Counted from the stretch's first letter, positions 9,673 to 20,091 are shown. The stretch: DNA of 64,000 bases from Gammaproteobacteria bacterium (GCA_024639325.1 JAHEIO010000003.1:9012-73011); one strand, 5' to 3'. Notes: generated by a model not told the origin, from the sequence alone. Program-made: numbers and translations.

Positions 9673-10084
9673 GACGCGTCTCCTCTAAAAGAGTTTAGGG
9701 ATTAATGGTTTACTTGAACGTTGTACAACGAAATTTCCCTCCATGCATCCTCGCCAAAAACGCTGAATAAGAAACTAAACAAGCGGTTAATTGGAAACAT
9801 GGAAGGAAAATCTGTGGTGGAGTGAGATGCAGAATCATAAGTGTTGCGACCAAGCCCGGGGCTTGCCGCTATGTAATTTTGTTTTTTGTACACTCGCCAA
9901 TTCAGGTTTCGTTTTTAACGATTCGAAACCTTAATAGAAAGGTTTGTAAACATATTTGTTACTTTAACCTCAAAATCAAAGCCAAATATATGCACACAAG
10001 TAAAAAAGTCAAGTTTTAATGACAAAAATTAACGTTCTGGAATCTTAGCGAATTACACTTTTGAAATCGGTCACTTGTTAAAAA

Positions 10085-10428
10085 ATGGTTGTCGGCATAA
10101 GCCGCCACTACCGCATCAATATCGCTGCGCTGCTTCTGCCGCTTCAACAATCTTTCCTCACCTCGCATGCTTCGAACGACTTGCGCATCCCCGGTGCAAG
10201 GCGGACGTACTTTTCAACAGTCGCTTCTACAAAACGGACATCCCGCTGGGGATCATCGAGTTCGCGCAACATGCACCAATCTTTTGGATAGTTGCGGTTT
10301 CTTTAATTCCATTCCTGGTATTCAAAGCCACCTCACTCCTGGTAGGGGCCCGCCTGCGGTCGCTTATCGCGCTCTTGCTCTACAAGATACTTTTCCACAT
10401 CGAGAGCTCCGGTCGCTGAGGTGGGATC
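10085..10428 (-). pseudogene. Relic of a NorD/CbbO-like VWA-domain protein gene
   Basis: Minus-strand reading GALDVEKYLVEQERDKRPQAGPYQE*GGFEYQEWN*RNRNYPKDWCMLRELDDPQRDVRFVEATVEKYVRLAPGMRKSFEA then a frameshift into MRGEERLLKRQKQRSDIDAVVAAYADNH; two in-frame stops. Confidence 0.65.
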
Positions 10429-10613
10429 ATTTTTCAACGAGCCATGCGGACTATACGGCAGGTGCATTCGGATCATGACTATTACTATGATCTATGTTGA
10501 TATTCGTAATTTGTATTCAACAATCGGAGAATTGACTATAGTATGACCGTTCTCCCCGAATTGGCCGCCTGCCAACCAAAGTTCGAACAGACTGTATTCA
10601 CGAGGATTCCACT

Positions 10614-11912
10614 ATGACCGATGCGGTTCCAACCAACGAAACCATACTGGTTGTCGGCGCAGGCATCAGCGGCGTCACGGCTGCCCTCGAAGCGGCGGAG
10701 TGTGGCAAGGACGTCGTCCTCGTGGAGAAAAGCCCGTCCGTCGGCGGACGCGTCGCTCAGCTGTACAAATATTTCCCGAAAATGTGCCGCCCGTTATGCG
10801 GACAGGAAATCAATCAGCGGCGTATGGACGCCAGCAGACGGCTGCGCTTGTATACCATGGCGGAGATCGAATCGGTGACAGGCGAGGCCGGGAATTATGA
10901 TGTATCGATCAGGATCCGACCGCGATATGTCAACGAAAATTGCACCGCCTGCGGGGCGTGTGCAGACGCGGTGGAAGCGGAAATAAAGAATCCGCACAAT
11001 TTGAATCTGAACGCTGTCAAAGCCGCCTACATTCCATACAGCATGTCATATCCGCAGCGCTACGTGCTGGATCCGTCCATCATCGGGACCGACGACGCGC
11101 AAAAAGCCAAAGAGGCATGTCAATACGGGGCCATAGAACTCGACATGGAGGAGGCAACCGTCGAAATAAAAGCCGGTGCGATCATCTGGGCCACGGGGTG
11201 GAATCCGTACGATGCGGCCAAGATCCAGCCTTATGGATACGACCGCTACGACAACGTGATTACCAGTCTCGAGCTGGAGCGCATGATGGATCCCTCGGGG
11301 CCTACCGGCGGCAGAATCCTGCGCCCTTCCGACAACCGGGAGGCCCGCAGCATCGCGTTCATACAATGTGCGGGCTCGAGAGACCAGAATCATCTCAGCC
11401 ACTGCTCCCGCATCTGCTGCATGGCGTCGCTCAAACAGTCTACCTATATATCCGAGAAGTACAGTATCGACTCCGACGCAACGACCACCATCTACTACAT
11501 CGATATTCGAACCATCGACAGACTGGAAGATTTCCAGAAACGCGTCCAGGCCGACGAAAAAGTGCGGTTCATAAAGTCCAAAGTCGCGAACATTACCGAG
11601 GACCGGATTTCCGGCGACGTCGTTCTTCATGGTGTAAATACCGAAGGATATCAGCGCTACGACAATCAGCACGATCTCGCCGTACTCGCAATCGGTATGG
11701 AACCCAGCGTCCGCGCGGGCGCTGTCGGCAGCGGGATTGCCGGGGACAAGAGCGGATTCATCCAGGCCGATGCAAACAACGGTGCGATCTTCGGTGCCGG
11801 ATGTGCCGCGAACGCCCTCGACGTCAACCGGGCGGTACAGTCCGCTACCGCGGCAGCGCTGAGGGCCATCCAGGTCGTCAATGGGGTCGCGGCGACGGAG
11901 GCCGGATCATGA
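10614..11912 (+). CDS. qmoA: QmoA-like HdrA-family flavoprotein
   Basis: GAGISGVTAALEAAECGKDVVLVEKSPSVGGRVAQLYKYFPKMCRPLCGQEINQRR; CTACGACADAVE. Confidence 0.85.
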   Translation: MTDAVPTNETILVVGAGISGVTAALEAAECGKDVVLVEKSPSVGGRVAQLYKYFPKMCRPLCGQEINQRRMDASRRLRLYTMAEIESVTGEAGNYDVSIRIRPRYVNENCTACGACADAVEAEIKNPHNLNLNAVKAAYIPYSMSYPQRYVLDPSIIGTDDAQKAKEACQYGAIELDMEEATVEIKAGAIIWATGWNPYDAAKIQPYGYDRYDNVITSLELERMMDPSGPTGGRILRPSDNREARSIAFIQCAGSRDQNHLSHCSRICCMASLKQSTYISEKYSIDSDATTTIYYIDIRTIDRLEDFQKRVQADEKVRFIKSKVANITEDRISGDVVLHGVNTEGYQRYDNQHDLAVLAIGMEPSVRAGAVGSGIAGDKSGFIQADANNGAIFGAGCAANALDVNRAVQSATAAALRAIQVVNGVAATEAGS

Positions 11913-14158
11913 CGGACAGAAAAATAGCCACTTATATATGCGGCGGCTGCGGACTGGGCGATCGTCTGGACCTGAACCAGCTCGAAGAAATTGCCAGAAT
12001 TGAAAACAAGAGTGACATCGTTCGAACGCACGACTTTCTTTGCAACAGTGAAGGCGTATCCCAGATCCGCAAGGATATCGATGACGAGCAGGTCACCCAC
12101 GTGGTCATCGCGGCGTGTTCACGCCGCGCTAAAACCGGCGCCTTCGCCTTCGACGATATAGCGTTTACCCGGGCCAACCTGCGAGAGGGCGTCATATGGG
12201 TTCGACCGGATAGCGAAGACATGCGGGAGACGACCCAGGACATGGCGGACGATTATTTGCGCATGGCCGGCGCCGAGATCCAGTACATGCAGCAGCCCGA
12301 AGTAGACAGGTCCGAAGATTCGAACAAAAAGATCCTGGTTGTCGGCGGCGGTATGTCGGGTATGACCGCGGCCGTGGAGGCGGCGCGTGCAGGATACCGG
12401 ATCCTTCTGGTAGAGAAGCGGGGCAGGCTGGGTGGAACGGCCGCGAGTTTGTGGAAAAGGACTCCGACCAGGGAGCCGTTCTCCGATCCCGAGGACACGG
12501 GCGCCGGCGAATTGATCGCTCTGGTCGAGCGTGAGCCGAATATAGAAACTTTTCTGAACTCCGCGATCTCGAGAACGAGCGGGGCGCCCGGCCGATTCAG
12601 CGTCGACATCAGTCGGGAATCCGGCGGCACCCGGACCGAGAACGTGGGTGCAATCGTGCAGGCAAGCGGATTCACCCGGTTCGATGCCGGCATCCTGTCG
12701 GAGTACTCTTACCCGGCTTCGGCGGATGTCGTGGATCAGCATGAACTGGAGGAGCTTGCCAGGAGCGCCGGCGGCGGCAGGATCAAGCGCCCTTCGGACG
12801 GCAAGGAAGTGGCTTCCGTGGTGTTCATCCAATGCGCCGGACAACGCTCCGAGAAAGAGGGGCACCTGCCCTACTGCTCCGGATTCTGCTGCAACGCGAG
12901 CATCAAGCAGGCTATGTACTTCAAAGACTGCGATCCCGGGATCGATACCAATATCATCTATACCGATCTCCGTACGCCGGGAAACGGCGAAGATTTTTAT
13001 CGCTCCGCCCAGCGCAAGGGTGTGACCTTTACAAAGGGTAGCGTCGACGCCGTTTCGCCGGAATCGGACCAACTCAATGTATCGTTTACAGACCTCATCC
13101 TCGACGAGCAAACCGCGGTCAATGTCGACCTTGTCGTCCTGGCTACCGGTCAGGTTCCGAACTCAGGGGTCAGCATCGAACTCGAGGACGCTGCAGAAGA
13201 ATCGGATAGAAATGCAAAAACGCCAGACGCCGATCAGACCGCCGAGGTCCCCGTCGATTCAATTCTTAATCTCACGTATCGGCAGGGTCCGGACCTGCCC
13301 CACTTGCGCAACGGCTTCAGCGATTCACATTTTATATGCTTCCCTTACGAGACCAGGCGCACCGGCATCTACGCATGTGGCCCCGTGCGGCGGCCGATGG
13401 ACATCGCCCAGGCGATCGACGACGCCACGGGTGCCGCGCTAAAGGCCATCCAAGCGGTCGAAAACGCGGCGTTGGGCCGTGGAGCACATCCAAGATCGGG
13501 GGACCTGAGCTTTCCCCGCTACCGCAAGGAGGGGTGCACGCAGTGCAAGAGGTGCACCGTCGAATGCCCGTTCGGTGCCATCGACGAAGATGAGCAGCGC
13601 TACCCGCTCTTCAACGAGGCGCGCTGCCGGCGCTGCGGAACCTGTATGGGAGCGTGCCCGGTGAGGGTCATATCGTTCGACAACTATTCGATAGATACCG
13701 TGGGCCAGCAGTTAAAAGCCGTCGATATGCCGGACGAGTTCGACGAAAAGCCCAGAATCCTGATACTCGCCTGCGAGAACGATGCCTACCCCGCGCTCGA
13801 CATGGCGGCGCATCAACGCCGGGAATACAATCAGTTCGTCCGGGTAGTTCCCATTCGCTGCCTGGGATCGGTGAACGCGGTATGGGTGACGGACGCCTTG
13901 AATGCCGGGTACGATGGCGTAATGTTGATGGGATGTAAAAAGGGTGACGACTATCAATGTCATTTCGTAAAAGGATCCGACATGGCCCACGATCGGATGG
14001 GGAAAATCAACGACTCGCTTCAGCAGCTACAGCTCGAAACCGAGCGTGTTGAAACTTATGAGATCGAAATTACAGACGTCGATCGGGTGGTGGAACTGAT
14101 CAACGATTACAGCCGAAAGATCAACGAAATTGGCATGAACCCGTTCAAGGGCTTTTGA
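11909..14158 (+). CDS. qmoB: QmoB-like HdrA-MvhD fusion flavoprotein
   Basis: ATGA overlap with qmoA; FAD domain VVGGGMSGMTAAVEAARAGY; CTQCKRCTVECPFG and CRRCGTCMGACPV clusters; MvhD-like C-terminus. The listed ORF start at 10940 is a spurious upstream extension. Confidence 0.88.
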   Translation: MTDRKIATYICGGCGLGDRLDLNQLEEIARIENKSDIVRTHDFLCNSEGVSQIRKDIDDEQVTHVVIAACSRRAKTGAFAFDDIAFTRANLREGVIWVRPDSEDMRETTQDMADDYLRMAGAEIQYMQQPEVDRSEDSNKKILVVGGGMSGMTAAVEAARAGYRILLVEKRGRLGGTAASLWKRTPTREPFSDPEDTGAGELIALVEREPNIETFLNSAISRTSGAPGRFSVDISRESGGTRTENVGAIVQASGFTRFDAGILSEYSYPASADVVDQHELEELARSAGGGRIKRPSDGKEVASVVFIQCAGQRSEKEGHLPYCSGFCCNASIKQAMYFKDCDPGIDTNIIYTDLRTPGNGEDFYRSAQRKGVTFTKGSVDAVSPESDQLNVSFTDLILDEQTAVNVDLVVLATGQVPNSGVSIELEDAAEESDRNAKTPDADQTAEVPVDSILNLTYRQGPDLPHLRNGFSDSHFICFPYETRRTGIYACGPVRRPMDIAQAIDDATGAALKAIQAVENAALGRGAHPRSGDLSFPRYRKEGCTQCKRCTVECPFGAIDEDEQRYPLFNEARCRRCGTCMGACPVRVISFDNYSIDTVGQQLKAVDMPDEFDEKPRILILACENDAYPALDMAAHQRREYNQFVRVVPIRCLGSVNAVWVTDALNAGYDGVMLMGCKKGDDYQCHFVKGSDMAHDRMGKINDSLQQLQLETERVETYEIEITDVDRVVELINDYSRKINEIGMNPFKGF

Positions 14159-14182
14159 CTTCGCCACCGACCGGTACACACG

Positions 14183-14806
14183 ATGAATGACAACAACACC
14201 GCCATGATCGATAAATATCGCAACAGCTTCCTGCGGGAAGTCGAGGACAACGTCGAACAGGGAGAGTGGGTCAAGATGTGCATGCAGTGCGGCGTGTGCT
14301 CCGGGTCGTGCCCCTTCGGACCGCACTGGGAGCACCCCCCGCAGGAACTGTTCATGATGATACGCGCGGGCAAACGTGACGCCGTGCTGGGAACGGAGTC
14401 CATGTGGATGTGCACGTCATGCTACAACTGCGTGGTCCGGTGCCCCCGGGAAATACCAATAACCCACATCATGCACGGGCTGGCCAACTATGCGCACCGT
14501 CTTGGCCTGGCGCCAAAAGTGAATCCCACCCGGCGTTTTGCAAAGATTTTCTGGGACAACATCAGCAAGAACGGGCGGGTGAACGAAACGTCGCTGTCGA
14601 TAAAGCTGTACTTCATGGACGGCTATTCCGCTGGCGTCAAACGGGCCGTGGAAATGGCAAACACCGGGCTTGGCATGTTCCGCACCAAACGCCTGAACCC
14701 TCTCGCGCTGATCAGTTACAAGGGTATAGAAAACCCGAAGCAGCTTCAATCCATGCTGAAAAAAGCCCGTGAAATCGAAGGCCGCAGGAAAGGCTACCCG
14801 GGTTAG
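14183..14806 (+). CDS. hdrC: HdrC-like 4Fe-4S subunit
   Basis: CMQCGVCSGSCPFG and CTSCYNCVVRCPREI. Confidence 0.88.
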   Translation: MNDNNTAMIDKYRNSFLREVEDNVEQGEWVKMCMQCGVCSGSCPFGPHWEHPPQELFMMIRAGKRDAVLGTESMWMCTSCYNCVVRCPREIPITHIMHGLANYAHRLGLAPKVNPTRRFAKIFWDNISKNGRVNETSLSIKLYFMDGYSAGVKRAVEMANTGLGMFRTKRLNPLALISYKGIENPKQLQSMLKKAREIEGRRKGYPG

Positions 14807-14814
14807 GAGACGAC

Positions 14815-15720
14815 ATGAGCAAGTACAAGTATTCGTTTTATCCAGGCTGCAGTTCAGAGCGCAAGGCGTCGGCGTCTAACTACATGGTCTCGGTTGGTTC
14901 GATGTGCAAGAAACTCGATATCGAACTAAACGAAATACCCGACTGGAATTGTTGCGGGGCATCCATCGGTTACGCGGAAGGCGGTGAACTGCCACGCCAT
15001 GTGATGAACGCCCGCAACATTGCCCTATCTGAGAAACACAACCGGGGACAGGATATCGTGGCGAGCTGCGCCGCATGTTGGCTCGGCACCAAGGAAACCT
15101 CCGACAGGCTGAGCGCATCGGAACAGCTGCTGGCGGACACGAAAGATGTCCTCGAGGAGGCCGGCCTGAACGTTGATCTGAAGAACGAAACGCCCATACG
15201 CCACATGGTGGAAGCGCTGATAGAGGATGTGGGATACGAGGAGCTCGAGGCACCGGTGACCCGGCCGCTGGACAACATCAAGTTCGCGGGTTACGTGGGA
15301 TGCCAGACCAACCGGCCCTTCGGCATTGACGGAGAATCCTACGAAAATCCCATGTATCTGGACAAGATGGTGGAGACCGTTGGCGGCGAGGCCGTCACCG
15401 ACTATGAAAAGAAGGTCACCTGCTGCGGCGGTGCCCTGGCTTTTTCCGAACCCGAAAAAAGTCAGGAACAGATCAAGGACATCGTGGAATCCGCGTATGA
15501 TCAGGGCGCTGACATGATCGTTACGCCCTGCCCGGTGTGCCAGCTGAACGTCGAGATCTACCAGGAGCACATCAACAGGAAATTCGGCACGAAGTTCAGC
15601 ATGCCCGTCACTTACTACAGCCAGCTATTGACGGTATCCTATGGCGGCAGTGCCCGGGAGGCCGGACTGGATGGAAACATCATCAAGGCCAGGAAGCTCG
15701 AAGAGATAGCTTCGAAATGA
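14815..15720 (+). CDS. hdrB: HdrB-like subunit with two CCG domains
   Basis: YPGC...NCCGA...CAAC and VGC...TCCGG...CPVC; both cysteine-rich motifs look complete. Confidence 0.9.
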   Translation: MSKYKYSFYPGCSSERKASASNYMVSVGSMCKKLDIELNEIPDWNCCGASIGYAEGGELPRHVMNARNIALSEKHNRGQDIVASCAACWLGTKETSDRLSASEQLLADTKDVLEEAGLNVDLKNETPIRHMVEALIEDVGYEELEAPVTRPLDNIKFAGYVGCQTNRPFGIDGESYENPMYLDKMVETVGGEAVTDYEKKVTCCGGALAFSEPEKSQEQIKDIVESAYDQGADMIVTPCPVCQLNVEIYQEHINRKFGTKFSMPVTYYSQLLTVSYGGSAREAGLDGNIIKARKLEEIASK

Positions 15721-15759
15721 ACTCCCGTTGCCCGGGCGGAAAACGCCGGGCCGCACGCG

Positions 15760-16443
15760 ATGATGTCCATAAGAGCCATTACATTCGATCTCGACGATAC
15801 CCTGTGGGAGATCGGCCCGGTCATCGAACAGGCCGAGCGGATCGTATACCAGTGGTTGTCGACGAATTGCCCGCGTGTCACCGAGCGGTTCAGCGGCTCC
15901 GATATACAGCAGGTGCGCACGGAAATCGTAGCGGAGTATCCGCAGTACGCACACGACCTGAGCCGTCTGAGATGGCTGTCCTTCCAGAGGATTCTGTCAG
16001 CCGCAGGCTATGAAGAAACCCGGGTAGATCAGGTGTTCGAACAGTTCATGGCACTGCGCAATAAAGTCGAGTTCTTTCCGGACGCACTACCGGCGCTGAC
16101 GAAGCTGTCGGAAAACTACCCGCTCGCCAGCCTCACTAACGGCAACGCGGATCTTAACCTTATCGGGATCGGGCACCACTTCACGACCACTATCTGCGCC
16201 AGGGATCACGGTGTCGCCAAACCCCACCGGGACATTTTTCATGCCGCCTGCAGTGCCCTTCGATGCGAACCGCGGGAAGTCCTGCACATCGGCGACAGCC
16301 CCGAGCACGACGTATTGGGTGCTGCGGATGCCGGGCTGCGAACCGTATGGCTCAATCGGCGCGGAGACACCTGGGGATATTCGCAAAAAGCCGACATCGA
16401 GGCGAGGGATCTTCATGACGTACTGCGGCATCTCGATCTTTGA
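15760..16443 (+). CDS. HAD-superfamily hydrolase
   Basis: ITFDLDDTLWE, LTNGNADL, HIGDSPEHDVLGAADAG. Confidence 0.9.
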   Translation: MMSIRAITFDLDDTLWEIGPVIEQAERIVYQWLSTNCPRVTERFSGSDIQQVRTEIVAEYPQYAHDLSRLRWLSFQRILSAAGYEETRVDQVFEQFMALRNKVEFFPDALPALTKLSENYPLASLTNGNADLNLIGIGHHFTTTICARDHGVAKPHRDIFHAACSALRCEPREVLHIGDSPEHDVLGAADAGLRTVWLNRRGDTWGYSQKADIEARDLHDVLRHLDL

Positions 16444-16682
16444 GTGCTGATTTCGTACGCTGTTTTGAGCGGGTAATCGGTCGGGATGCATAATTACCTT
16501 CAGCAGAACCGCAGGTAACCGTAGACACCTTTCCGGGTGTCCCATAAACTGACCGGCTTTCATGCTGCACGACGGTGGACGGGCCCACGATTGAACCGGA
16601 TCCCTTGCAATAGGCGCGCTGGGTCCCGGTTTCTCGACGTGGACTTGTTCCTTTAACGGATTCCAATCAACGATATATTGAG

Positions 16683-17696
16683 ATGACAGAATTTTTCGCA
16701 GAATACGGGCTGTTCCTGGCAAAAACCCTGACCGTCTTGATTGCGGTCCTGGTCGTAATGGCTAGCAGCGTAGTGTTGTCGAGGAAGGCGAAAACGCCCG
16801 AGAAGCTGCAAGTAGTCAGCCTCAACGACAAATACGACGCCATCGCTGCGGCCATGCAAAGCCAGATTCTGCCAAAAAAAGAACAGAAGCGTCTGGCCAA
16901 GAAAAGAAAATCGGAAAAGAAAGCGCGCAAGAAACCGCCGGAAGAGGATGCAGGGAACAGGATGTTCATCGTCAACTTTCACGGAGACATCAAGGCCACC
17001 AGCGTGGCCTCGCTAAGGGAAGAGATAACCGCGATTCTCACCCTGGCCAACGAGCGGGACGAGGTGCTGGTAAAACTGGAAAATACCGGAGGAATCGTCC
17101 ATGAACACGGTCTGGGGGCGTCTCAGCTTCAAAGATTGAGGGAAGCAGGCATACCGCTCAGCGTGGCGGTTGACAAAGTGGCCGCAAGCGGCGGGTATAT
17201 GATGGCGTGCGTGGCGCAAAAAATCATCGCCGCTCCGTTTGCGGTGATTGGGTCCATAGGCGTACTCGCTCAGATTCCGAATTTCCACGAACTTTTGACT
17301 CGGCAAGGGATAAAGTTCGAGCAGGAAACCGCCGGAGAATACAAACGCACCTTGACCATGTTTGGTAAAAATACGGAGAAAGAACGGGAGAAGCTTCGGC
17401 AACAGATCGAGGATACCCATACGCTGTTCAAGGAGTTTGTCTCGCGAAACAGACCCGGTCTGGACATGACTGAAATCGCGACGGGAGAGCACTGGTACGG
17501 GACCCGGGCACTGGAACTGGGACTGGTGGACGAGATATCCACCAGCGACGACTACTTACTCGCCGCCAGCAAGAAGATGAGATTGTATGAAGTCACCTAC
17601 TCAACAAAGAAATCACTTACCGCGAGGTTTCTATCGAGTATACAGCTCGCATTGAACAGACCAACCGCCAACCAATTCGATTCGCACTACACCTAG
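16683..17696 (+). CDS. sohB: S49 family inner-membrane peptidase, SohB-like
   Basis: N-terminal TM, DKVAASGGYMMACVA, IIAAPFAVIGSIGVLAQIPNFHELL. Confidence 0.92.
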   Translation: MTEFFAEYGLFLAKTLTVLIAVLVVMASSVVLSRKAKTPEKLQVVSLNDKYDAIAAAMQSQILPKKEQKRLAKKRKSEKKARKKPPEEDAGNRMFIVNFHGDIKATSVASLREEITAILTLANERDEVLVKLENTGGIVHEHGLGASQLQRLREAGIPLSVAVDKVAASGGYMMACVAQKIIAAPFAVIGSIGVLAQIPNFHELLTRQGIKFEQETAGEYKRTLTMFGKNTEKEREKLRQQIEDTHTLFKEFVSRNRPGLDMTEIATGEHWYGTRALELGLVDEISTSDDYLLAASKKMRLYEVTYSTKKSLTARFLSSIQLALNRPTANQFDSHYT

Positions 17697-17708
17697 CCCG
17701 GGTACGTG

Positions 17709-18227
17709 TTAATCGGAACCTGCGGTCCGGGATGATGATTCGGCTAGCTTACCCTCGAACTCAAACGTGTTCTCGACGGTCCAATACCAGCGTTTGACGA
17801 CCCATGTAGACTTGCCTTTGATCGTATCGCCTTCCACCGTGCCTCGCCAAACGATCTTTGCGTCCTTGTAGGGACATTTCGTCTCGCTGATAAATTCGGT
17901 TTTCGTGCCGTTCTGGCGGACGAAATAGGGGCGCGCGGGATACTCACATCGAAGTTCGCATTCCTTGGAAACGAATGTGCCATTTTCGAACACAAAAGAA
18001 TCCTCAACGTCCTTTGGTTTGCCGTCAGGTCCGAGGGCACCAATAAATTTCATGCCATCAAGCGGCCCCGTTCCCGACTCTAGCCTGGTCGCATCATTCT
18101 TCGCTGGATCCGAGCCGGCAGCGTTCATCTGAGAGGGCCAGCCACCCGCCGCAATGGTTACCAAGATCACAAGAGAACCAATAAGCTGAGTATTTTGCAT
18201 CATTTTGATTAGGTCGTTGCCAACCAT
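17709..18227 (-). CDS. Hypothetical protein with N-terminal hydrophobic segment
   Basis: 172-aa ORF converging on sohB. Confidence 0.55.
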   Translation of the reverse strand: MVGNDLIKMMQNTQLIGSLVILVTIAAGGWPSQMNAAGSDPAKNDATRLESGTGPLDGMKFIGALGPDGKPKDVEDSFVFENGTFVSKECELRCEYPARPYFVRQNGTKTEFISETKCPYKDAKIVWRGTVEGDTIKGKSTWVVKRWYWTVENTFEFEGKLAESSSRTAGSD

Positions 18228-18259
18228 GCCTGCCTGGTTAGTTTCTGTCCAGAATAACT

Positions 18260-18373
18260 GTCATTGCGAGCGTAGCGAAGCAATCCAGTGAAACTAAATG
18301 TTAAAATACGGCGCTGGATTGCCACGTCCTGCCACGCTTCGCTCGCAGCTTCGGCGCGCTTCTCGCAATAACT
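18260..18373. repeat. Interspersed inverted-repeat element
   Basis: CATTGCGAGCGTAGCGAAGCAATCCAG followed by CTGGATTGCCACGTC...CGCTTCGCTCGCA...TCTCGCAATAA. Confidence 0.75.
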
Positions 18374-18731
18374 CAAGCTTTTTATGAACAGGTACTAGTT
18401 ATACTGCCCACTCAAAAAATCAGCGTTTTTCCTTTGCATTAAATACCATACGCCTTCTGACCAGAAATTTCAAAAAAGCGTGTCGTCCATTACGATATAT
18501 CGTTGATTCGGCCTGTCATGACCAAAAGGTCTCGAATCGGATCCTCTCCGGCCGCAGTTGCCGCGTCGCACCAAGACGCCCGTTGCATGCCCAAGATCTT
18601 CGGCGTTCACAAAACATAAGAGTTCACGATATGATCCTAACCCGCATTTCGACATGGCTTTAATTCGTGCCCAACCGGAATTGGGTCTGGCTGATTAAGA
18701 CTGATCACTCGAGCGAGAGGACCCGGCAACA

Positions 18732-19940
18732 TTGAAAATATGGCAGAGTGCGTATGCGGGGCGATCCATCTCGTCTGACAAGTTGGCTTGGATGCTGTGG
18801 TTGTTGTTTATTGCCTTTGTGACGATAAAAAAAGGTTTCGATCCAGTCGATTACTCCAACGTCTTCCTGATCTACCGGGATGGCGCGCTGCTATGGCTGA
18901 AGGCGGCGCCCTTATACGAAGGCTCCGGCCATGGTTTCATCTATCTGCCCCAGTCTGCCGCGCTTTTCACGCCTTTCGCGATGTTACCGGAATCCGTAGG
19001 CAGCGTGCTGTGGCGGCCAATTAATATCGGCGTATTCGCTGTGGGGGCATATGGTTTTTCCAGTCTAGCCAGTCATCGATACCGGGAGTCGGTTTTTCTG
19101 CCGGTTACCATCTTGTCTGTTCTTATGGGTGCAAGCGCGGCAAAGCTTGGACAGATGAATCTCATCATAACCGGATTGATGATGCTCGCTCTGGTGGATG
19201 CAACTAAAAACAATTGGTGGTTGACGGCGTGTTTACTGGTCTTGGCATTCGCGTTAAAACCGCTTTCTCTCGTCTTGATCTTGCTGCTAGGCGTGTTGTA
19301 TCCGCGTACCATGATTCCCTTCATCACGTTGCTTGCCTTGTTAATGCTGATACCTCTCCTGCTGCACGACCCGCGCTATGTATGGGAACAATATCAGGCC
19401 AGCGTCGTAATGCTGTCAAAGGCGTCGACGGTTGGAGAACGGTACGTGAATCCATTCGCCCAGGTGTTTTGGATGATGCGAGATTTTGGCGTAACGACAC
19501 CGGAAACGGTCCAGCTTCTTATACGAATATGTTTCTCGCTGCTCACGCTGGGGGCGTGTTGGTGGATCCAGCATCGATCGACACCGCATACCTTTGCGAT
19601 ATATCTATACACACTCTCGGTTTGTTATCTATTATTGTTCAATCCGCGAACCGAGAACAACACCTATGCCATGCTGGCTCCCGCACTCGGGGTGTTTGCA
19701 GCCTGGTCTTTCCAATCGGCCGGGCGCGCTTATGGATACAGTTACCTTGCGATCATATTCTTGTACCTGTTCAGTAATCGCATTGGGAAATGGCTGATCG
19801 GCGAGCCCACCATGTGGCTCAAACCGTTGCTGTGTATCGTGTTCCTGCTGCTGGTATGCAGCCAGCTGCGGCAGGATCTCGTAACCGGGAGGCTTGCCCC
19901 CCGGTTGGCAGATGGGAGAAGACCAGGCAAGGAATCATGA
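18732..19940 (+). CDS. Polytopic membrane glycosyltransferase, GT87/DUF2029-like
   Basis: Multiple TM segments; FIYLPQSAALFTPFAMLP, ALKPLSLVLILLLG; TTG start. Confidence 0.7.
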   Translation: MKIWQSAYAGRSISSDKLAWMLWLLFIAFVTIKKGFDPVDYSNVFLIYRDGALLWLKAAPLYEGSGHGFIYLPQSAALFTPFAMLPESVGSVLWRPINIGVFAVGAYGFSSLASHRYRESVFLPVTILSVLMGASAAKLGQMNLIITGLMMLALVDATKNNWWLTACLLVLAFALKPLSLVLILLLGVLYPRTMIPFITLLALLMLIPLLLHDPRYVWEQYQASVVMLSKASTVGERYVNPFAQVFWMMRDFGVTTPETVQLLIRICFSLLTLGACWWIQHRSTPHTFAIYLYTLSVCYLLLFNPRTENNTYAMLAPALGVFAAWSFQSAGRAYGYSYLAIIFLYLFSNRIGKWLIGEPTMWLKPLLCIVFLLLVCSQLRQDLVTGRLAPRLADGRRPGKES

Positions 19941-20091
19941 GGGCATCGCGATTGCATTCGCAGTAGCCCGCACGCCCGGTCGACCTATGGCGATCGGCGA
20001 TACGCTCGGGAGAACCGTTGTCTTTTTGCCGATCCTGAACGATGACAAACAGCGAGGCGAATGTCGGCCAACATGCGAGTACAATCCAACG

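Noticed and set aside
9329-9688. Hydrophobic LVAFFLVAFLAGAFL repeat protein on the plus strand
   Set aside because: Mirror of the Lys/Ala repeats of the histone-like gene; looks membrane-like only because AAG/GCC codons complement to CTT/GGC.
10440-10613. Riboswitch or structured leader upstream of qmoA
   Set aside because: No convincing conserved stem pattern could be read by eye; would need Rfam/covariance search.
12119-13111. 330-aa minus-strand ORF opposite qmoB
   Set aside because: Antisense shadow of a well-supported CDS.
10940-14158. 1072-aa ORF from the track treated as one gene
   Set aside because: The first ~323 codons are an out-of-frame reading of qmoA; the real gene starts at the ATG at 11909.
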